Shown here: positions 59,839 to 64,000 of the stretch, in pieces
Numbering within the stretch: position 1 is the stretch's first letter
How the letters are laid out: every line of letters begins with the position of its first letter
Origin: Leifsonia sp. TF02-11
GTDB taxonomy: Bacteria > Actinomycetota > Actinomycetes > Actinomycetales > Microbacteriaceae
Length of the DNA stretch: 64,000 nucleotides
Reading direction: 5' to 3'
Assembly (NCBI RefSeq): GCF_017565305.1
Contig: NZ_JAGEKP010000014.1
Coordinates: 62,001-126,000 of the forward strand
The notes under the pieces: model-generated
What the model was told of the DNA's origin: nothing
Database searches by the model: none
What the model saw: only the letters and a program-made list of their open reading frames with translations
Program-made: the position numbers and the translations under genes

Positions 59839-60926
59839 TGGCGGAGAACACGCGGATCCCCGGGCTCACGTCGCGCGAGCTCGGTACCGTCATCGGGGCG
59901 GTGGCGCCCGGCGACGGGTACCCGGACGAACAGGCGGCGGTCGCGGCCGTCGCCCGTGCAGCATTGTCGGCGGCATGCGAGCCCGGCGATACCGACGCGC
60001 TGACCCTGGTCATCACGCTGGGTGCGGTGCGCACGTTGCGCGCTGTGATCGACGACGCGTCGCCGCAAGCGGTCCGGAGCGCCCTGGAGGCGGAGGTCGC
60101 TCCTGTCGTCCCTTCCGTGTCCCGGCTCCGTGATGCGCTGGCGCGGTGGCGTGCTCGGCTCCCGGCCGGTCCGGTGTGGACACCTTTGGTGCGGGGTGCC
60201 CGGATCGGCGCGCGCTTCGTGACACCGGAGCACCCGCTCTGGCCCGAGGCCGTCGACGACCTGAACGTCGGGGCGCCGCTGGCTCTGTGGCTGCGAGGAG
60301 ATCCTGCGCGCCTCGGGATGCTGTCCCGCTCGATCGCGCTGGTCGGCGCGCGGGCGGCGAGCGGATACGGCGAGCACGTCGCGCTCGAGAGCGCGGCGGG
60401 GCTCAGCGACCGCGGCTTCGCGATCGTCTCCGGCGGCGCCTACGGCGTGGACGCTGCGGCCCACCGTGCGGCGCTGGCGAGCGACCAGGTGACGGTCGCC
60501 TTCCTCGCGGGCGGCATCGATCGCCTCTATCCGGCGGGCAACGACGACCTGCTCAAGCGTGTCGCCCGCGACGGCCTGCTGGTCGCGGAACTGCCGCCGG
60601 GCTCGACACCGACACGCTGGCGGTTCCTGATGCGCAACCGACTCATCGCCGCGTCGAGCAGCGCGACGGTCGTCGTCGAAGCAGGCGCGCGATCCGGTTC
60701 CCTCAACACAGCGGCCCATGCCGCCCAGTTGGGGCGCCCGCTGGGTGCAGTGCCAGGACCTGTGACGTCCAAGGCCTCGGAAGGCTGCCACCGCCTCATC
60801 CGCGAGTACGCGGCGACGTGCGTGACGACGCCGGACGAGATGGCGGAACTCGCCGAGCCGATCGGGGTGAGCATCGGGGCGGGAGCCGGGGCGGATTCGT
60901 TGGACTCCTCCGACCGCGCCCCCTGA
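59838..60926 (+). CDS. dprA: DNA processing protein DprA
   Basis: 362 residues from ATG at 59838. Loads RecA on incoming single-stranded DNA. Rossmann-like core: IALVGARAASGYGEHVALESAAGLSDRGFAIVSGGAYGVDAAAHRAAL near 172-220, FLAGGIDRLYPAGNDDLLKRV, and NRLIAASSSATVVVEAGARSGSLNTAAHAAQLGRPLGAVPGPVTS near 270-314. N-terminal region is extended relative to minimal DprA. Confidence 0.94.
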   Translation: MAENTRIPGLTSRELGTVIGAVAPGDGYPDEQAAVAAVARAALSAACEPGDTDALTLVITLGAVRTLRAVIDDASPQAVRSALEAEVAPVVPSVSRLRDALARWRARLPAGPVWTPLVRGARIGARFVTPEHPLWPEAVDDLNVGAPLALWLRGDPARLGMLSRSIALVGARAASGYGEHVALESAAGLSDRGFAIVSGGAYGVDAAAHRAALASDQVTVAFLAGGIDRLYPAGNDDLLKRVARDGLLVAELPPGSTPTRWRFLMRNRLIAASSSATVVVEAGARSGSLNTAAHAAQLGRPLGAVPGPVTSKASEGCHRLIREYAATCVTTPDEMAELAEPIGVSIGAGAGADSLDSSDRAP

Positions 60927-60980
60927 ACTGGCGTCGCGAGCGTCACCGGCCCAGCGTTGCCCCACACTTACGCTCGAACG

Positions 60981-62168
60981 GTGACTCCTCAGCCCTCCTC
61001 GACGAAAACTCCAGCGTCCACGACGTCGGCCGACGACGACCTCGAGACCGTTTTGCGCAATGAGATCGCCGAGGCGAGAGGGCTCCTCGAGTTCGACGCG
61101 CGCTACCGGGAACACGCGACCGAGGGTGCCGCCTTCGAGAGCCTCGTGCGCTGGCTCGCCGTCGATGCTATGGAGGAGGACTTGCTCGACGAGGACGAGG
61201 ACGCGCACGAGGACGACGTCGACGGCTCCGAGCTCGCGGACTACGTGGCGGACTGGCGGGAACGACTCACCTCGACCACCGTCTCGACGTCCGATCGGAG
61301 CGAGCCGGCTCGAGCGATCGAGGCTGCATGCAGTACGGAAAAGCGGGCCCATCTCAACTCCAACAGATCTGAGTGGGGCTTCCCACCCGTCGACGGCCTT
61401 CCCGACTTGGACGATGCTGCGCTGAGCCTGGACCCGCTGCTGGCCGACCTCTTCTCGCAGCTTCCCGCACCTGAGGCCTGCTCGGAAGAGCTGTACCCGG
61501 CGTGGGCGGGAGCGGCCGTACTTCAGTCCATCTCGACGACGATCCTGGCTATCTCACTGCTGCTGAAGCATGGATACGTGACGGATGCGGCGGCGCGATG
61601 GCGAGGTCTCCATGAGCTCACGTGCGCCGCGCACACGATCGTCGACTCCGCCGATCCCATCGACGTGTCGCGCCGATACCTCATTCACGGTGGTCTGCTT
61701 CCGGAGCGGTACATGACGGAGGCGGAGCGCGCTGATGTGGAGAAGACCATCGAGAACCCGAGACATCGAAACTGGCTCCGGGAACGAGGGTGGGCCGTCA
61801 CCGACGTCAAACTGAATGAACGGTCACAGCTGTGGCTGTTCAAGCAGCTCGGGAGTGACACACACCGGATGTTCGAAGTCCGGTGGATAGCGAACAGCCA
61901 CAACATGGTCCACATGTCGAGCGGCGCGGTCGCCGACGGCAGCCGACAGGCCGGCGCGGCACCCGCAGGATGGACGCCGCGAGCGGTGGACGAAACGACC
62001 GTCGCGGTCTTGTACTCGCTCAGCTCGGCGGTCGCGAGCGTGCTCGAACTCTCGCTGTTCGGCGCGACGCGCAGTCGTGAGTCGGCAGCGGAGTGGTACC
62101 GCGAGCTGCGGCGAACCATCGATCGCTCCCTCGATCGCACACTCAGGGGCGCGAGCTGCTCGCACTGA
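60981..62168 (+). CDS. DUF5677-like protein between dprA and xerC
   Basis: 395 residues from GTG at 60981, with TACGCT ending 6 nt upstream. The central DAAARWRGLHELTCAAHTIVDSADPIDVSRRYLIHGG resembles the DUF5677 core (R..LHEL...H...RY..H). An N-terminal acidic stretch (MEEDLLDEDEDAHEDD) and a helical C-terminus follow. Its GC content and codon use look lower than the neighbours, and it separates two genes that are usually adjacent, so it may have been acquired. Function unknown. Confidence 0.75.
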   Translation: MTPQPSSTKTPASTTSADDDLETVLRNEIAEARGLLEFDARYREHATEGAAFESLVRWLAVDAMEEDLLDEDEDAHEDDVDGSELADYVADWRERLTSTTVSTSDRSEPARAIEAACSTEKRAHLNSNRSEWGFPPVDGLPDLDDAALSLDPLLADLFSQLPAPEACSEELYPAWAGAAVLQSISTTILAISLLLKHGYVTDAAARWRGLHELTCAAHTIVDSADPIDVSRRYLIHGGLLPERYMTEAERADVEKTIENPRHRNWLRERGWAVTDVKLNERSQLWLFKQLGSDTHRMFEVRWIANSHNMVHMSSGAVADGSRQAGAAPAGWTPRAVDETTVAVLYSLSSAVASVLELSLFGATRSRESAAEWYRELRRTIDRSLDRTLRGASCSH

Positions 62169-62259
62169 TGGCGAAGCGAGCTCGGCGGGACAGGTCGGGC
62201 GAGTGACCGTCGCCGATTCCGGTCGGCAACGGAGCGCCGCAGGGCGGTGAGCGCCGTCA

Positions 62260-63387
62260 ATGGCGGAAGCTGGGAGGGTGGACCTCCAACACGCGATCGA
62301 CGGCTACGTGCGCCATCTCGCGATCGAGCGCGGATACTCGCCGCAGACGGTCCGCGCGTACCGTTCCGATCTCGCCCAGCTGGAGGGGTTCGCCCGCAGG
62401 CGACAGGTGACCACCACGGAGCAATTGACGCTCGACCTGTTCCGGGACTGGCTCTGGGACGGCTCGCAGCGTCAGCTGGCCAAGGCGACCCTCGCCCGGC
62501 GTTCCGCCGCGGCACGCGGCTTCAGCTCGTGGACAGCGCGCCAGGTGGAGGCGCGTGACGCGAGCCTCGACGGCGGCGCCCGCGGGTCGGGCGCCTCGAC
62601 TCTCGGCGGCACCGCCCTCGGCCCGGGTACAGATGACCCGAGTCTGGCTGCCAGCGCAGCACACGGCGAAGCATCCGGGGCAGTACACGGTGCGGGCCCA
62701 CGCGACTTGGGCCACGACAGCGGAGCCGACTCCGGGCACCGACAGCCGTCCGCCGGAGCCCCCGATCCCGCCGCGCGCCTGCGGGCGCCGAAAGCGGACA
62801 AGCACCTGCCGCGCGTCATCACGCGCGACCAGATCGAAGGCCTCCTGACGGCTCTCGGCGAACGCGCCGAGGACGGCGACCCGGCCGCGCTGCGCGACGT
62901 GGTCGTCATCGAGCTGCTCTACGCCGCTGGGATCCGGGTGAGCGAGCTCACCGGGCTCGACGTCGACGACGTCGACCTCGATCGGCTCACACTGCGGGTG
63001 GTCGGGAAGGGGAAGAAGGAGCGGGTGGTGCCGTTCGGGGTTCCGGCTCTGCGCGCCGTGCGGCGCTACCTCGCGACAGCGCGCCCCGCTCTCGCCACCG
63101 AGGGGTCAGGGCCCGCGCTCCTGCTCGGGGCGCGGGGTGGCAGGCTGGGAACGCGGGCCGTCTACCAACTCGTCGCGTCGCTCCTCGTCGACCTTCCCGG
63201 CGGCGGCCCGGCCGGTCCGCACACGCTGCGGCACACGGCGGCGACGCACCTTCTGGACGGGGGAGCGGACCTGCGCGCGGTGCAGGAGATCCTCGGACAC
63301 GCGAGTCTTGGCACCACCCAGATCTACACGCACGTCTCGACCGAGCGGCTCAAGGAGTCCTACCGCATTGCTCACCCCCGCGCCTGA
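62260..63387 (+). CDS. xerC: Tyrosine recombinase XerC with a ~75-residue insertion
   Basis: 375 residues; usual length is about 300. N-terminal SAM-like domain (VRHLAIERGYSPQTVRAYRSDLAQLEGF), catalytic Arg in AAGIRVSELTGLDVDDVDLD, HTLRHTAATHLLDGGADLRAVQEILGHAS and Tyr in TQIYTHVSTERL. Between the two domains (residues about 93-167) lies a Gly/Ala/Ser/His-rich low-complexity segment absent from standard XerC. All catalytic residues are intact, so probably active in chromosome dimer resolution. ATG at 62260; GTG at 62278 is an alternative. Overlaps the convergent M23 gene by 16 nt. Confidence 0.9.
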   Translation: MAEAGRVDLQHAIDGYVRHLAIERGYSPQTVRAYRSDLAQLEGFARRRQVTTTEQLTLDLFRDWLWDGSQRQLAKATLARRSAAARGFSSWTARQVEARDASLDGGARGSGASTLGGTALGPGTDDPSLAASAAHGEASGAVHGAGPRDLGHDSGADSGHRQPSAGAPDPAARLRAPKADKHLPRVITRDQIEGLLTALGERAEDGDPAALRDVVVIELLYAAGIRVSELTGLDVDDVDLDRLTLRVVGKGKKERVVPFGVPALRAVRRYLATARPALATEGSGPALLLGARGGRLGTRAVYQLVASLLVDLPGGGPAGPHTLRHTAATHLLDGGADLRAVQEILGHASLGTTQIYTHVSTERLKESYRIAHPRA

Positions 63388-64000
63388 CGGTCGGTCGACC
63401 CGCCGGCGCGCAGCGGCAGCAGCACCGACCGCGGCACCCGGTCGAAGAACAGCAGCGGGGAGACGTAGTCGCCGTCGATGCGCACGCCAACATGGAGGCA
63501 GCTGTTCGAGCAGTGCGCTCCGGTGCCGACGACCCCGAGTGGGGAACCGCGAGTGACGGTGTCGCCTGCCGTCAATCCGTCCGCGAGCAGGGGCTCATAC
63601 GACGACAGGATCCCAGAGCCGTGATCGAGCGTGAGTACCGGCCGATCGACGACGACGCCCGCGAAGTGCACGGTCGCGTCCGACGGCGCGACGACGACAG
63701 TGCTGGTCGCGGCGGCCAGGTCGATTCCCCGATGCCCGGCGGCGTAGGGGGAGGGCGGAGCCGCATACGCCTGCACGATACGCGGTGGAGCCACCGGCCA
63801 TCGCCATCGCGGGGCGGCCGCTTCGATCGCGCTCTGTGCCACGGTCTTTGCCCGCGGGGCGGCTGCATCGATCGCGCCTTGTTCCGCGGTTTCCGCTCGC
63901 GGGGTGGGCGCGCTGGTCGCGCTCTGTCCCGCGGTTTCCGCTCGTGGGGTGGCCGCGCCGATCGCGCCTTGTACGTCGGATGCCGACCGCCGGAACCCGA
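63372..64000 (-). CDS. M23-type peptidase domain protein with tandem repeats (start outside window)
   Basis: Frame open from the right edge to the stop at 63372-63374. Peptidase part: AGHRGIDLAAATSTVVVAPSDATVHFAGVVVDRPVLTLDHG with the first zinc ligands (HRGID), then CSNSCLHVGVRIDGDYVSPLLFF, where the usual HxH reads CLH. Upstream, four 15-residue units (pattern xQGAIxAATPRAETA) link to the domain. A GTG at 63842 is only an internal codon. Probably an exported cell-wall hydrolase or regulator; the N-terminal signal is not in view. Confidence 0.8.
   Translation of the reverse strand, partial: GFRRSASDVQGAIGAATPRAETAGQSATSAPTPRAETAEQGAIDAAAPRAKTVAQSAIEAAAPRWRWPVAPPRIVQAYAAPPSPYAAGHRGIDLAAATSTVVVAPSDATVHFAGVVVDRPVLTLDHGSGILSSYEPLLADGLTAGDTVTRGSPLGVVGTGAHCSNSCLHVGVRIDGDYVSPLLFFDRVPRSVLLPLRAGGSTDRQARG
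63795..63974 (-). repeat. Four 45-bp tandem coding repeats
   Basis: Units at 63974-63930, 63929-63885, 63884-63840 and 63839-63795 translate as VQGAIGAATPRAETA, GQSATSAPTPRAETA, EQGAIDAAAPRAKTV and AQSAIEAAAPRWRWP. In-frame 15-codon periodicity; the last unit grades into the peptidase domain. Confidence 0.8.

Noticed and set aside
1-64000. CRISPR arrays, insertion sequences, rRNA genes, origins
   Set aside because: No spaced direct-repeat array, transposase, rRNA sequence or DnaA-box cluster was seen; the only regular arrays are the operator boxes at 51852, the nested repeat at 17514 and the coding repeat at 63795.

Overview
The window is high-GC actinobacterial chromosome. Gene content and order (rplS-lepB-rnhB-DUF2469-yraN-comM-dprA-xerC, rpmF-rnc-mutM, smc-ftsY-ffh, rpsP-khpA-rimM-trmD, murA-plsC-gpsA-ddl) and the protein sequences point to a Microbacteriaceae member close to Leifsonia; this is inference from family knowledge, not a database match. 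Many genes lack a Shine-Dalgarno sequence and instead carry a TAnnnT hexamer 6-9 nt before the start codon, as expected of leaderless actinobacterial mRNAs.

Layout. 1-4462: a 4.36-kb integrated element in the 3' end of a tRNA-Glu(CTC) gene. It is bounded by 94-bp direct repeats (7-100 and 4369-4462) and holds an N-terminally truncated tyrosine integrase, GGCAAC arm-type repeats at both ends and unrecognised cargo. 4459-9260: membrane protein, divergent AraC regulator and VOC protein, KTSC protein, a TerC-family transporter behind a manganese (yybP-ykoY) riboswitch, and a PP2C phosphatase. 9311-15887: leucine biosynthesis (leuCD behind a leader peptide with four consecutive Leu codons), then murA, plsC-like, gpsA and ddl, joining cell-wall and phospholipid synthesis. 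15916-21968: DUF3515 lipoprotein, thiL, rsmD, a TPR protein, recG and coaD, with a nested inverted repeat between thiL and rsmD. 21982-26688: MoxR ATPase, DUF58 and TgpA-like transglutaminase operon. 26700-29119: DUF177, rpmF, rnc and mutM.

29286-31698 is an accessory patch: a translationally coupled pair (ImmA/IrrE-like protein without a recognisable HExxH, plus a PIN-domain nuclease with a C-terminal Cys cluster) and, divergently, a parDE module whose antitoxin seems internally shortened. 31699-38088: double-GNAT protein and a complete branched-chain amino-acid ABC transporter (livKHMGF). 38211-45615: smc, CHAD protein, ftsY, DUF2004 protein and ffh (chromosome segregation and SRP targeting). 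45671-49094: three tandem SGNH-hydrolase lipoproteins and a YbdK-type glutamate-cysteine ligase. 49331-55806: ribosomal/RNA-modification genes (rpsP, khpA, rimM, trmD, rplS), interrupted by a PIN gene, a GntR/MFS pair with a triple GGTATACC operator, map and a membrane protein. 55902-64000: lepB, rnhB, DUF2469, yraN, comM, dprA, a DUF5677-like protein, xerC with a low-complexity insertion, and an M23 peptidase that runs off the right edge.

The best candidates for something undescribed are the IrrE-like/PIN pair at 29286-31096, the tRNA-Glu element with its unrecognised cargo, and the symmetric nested inverted repeat at 17514-17716.
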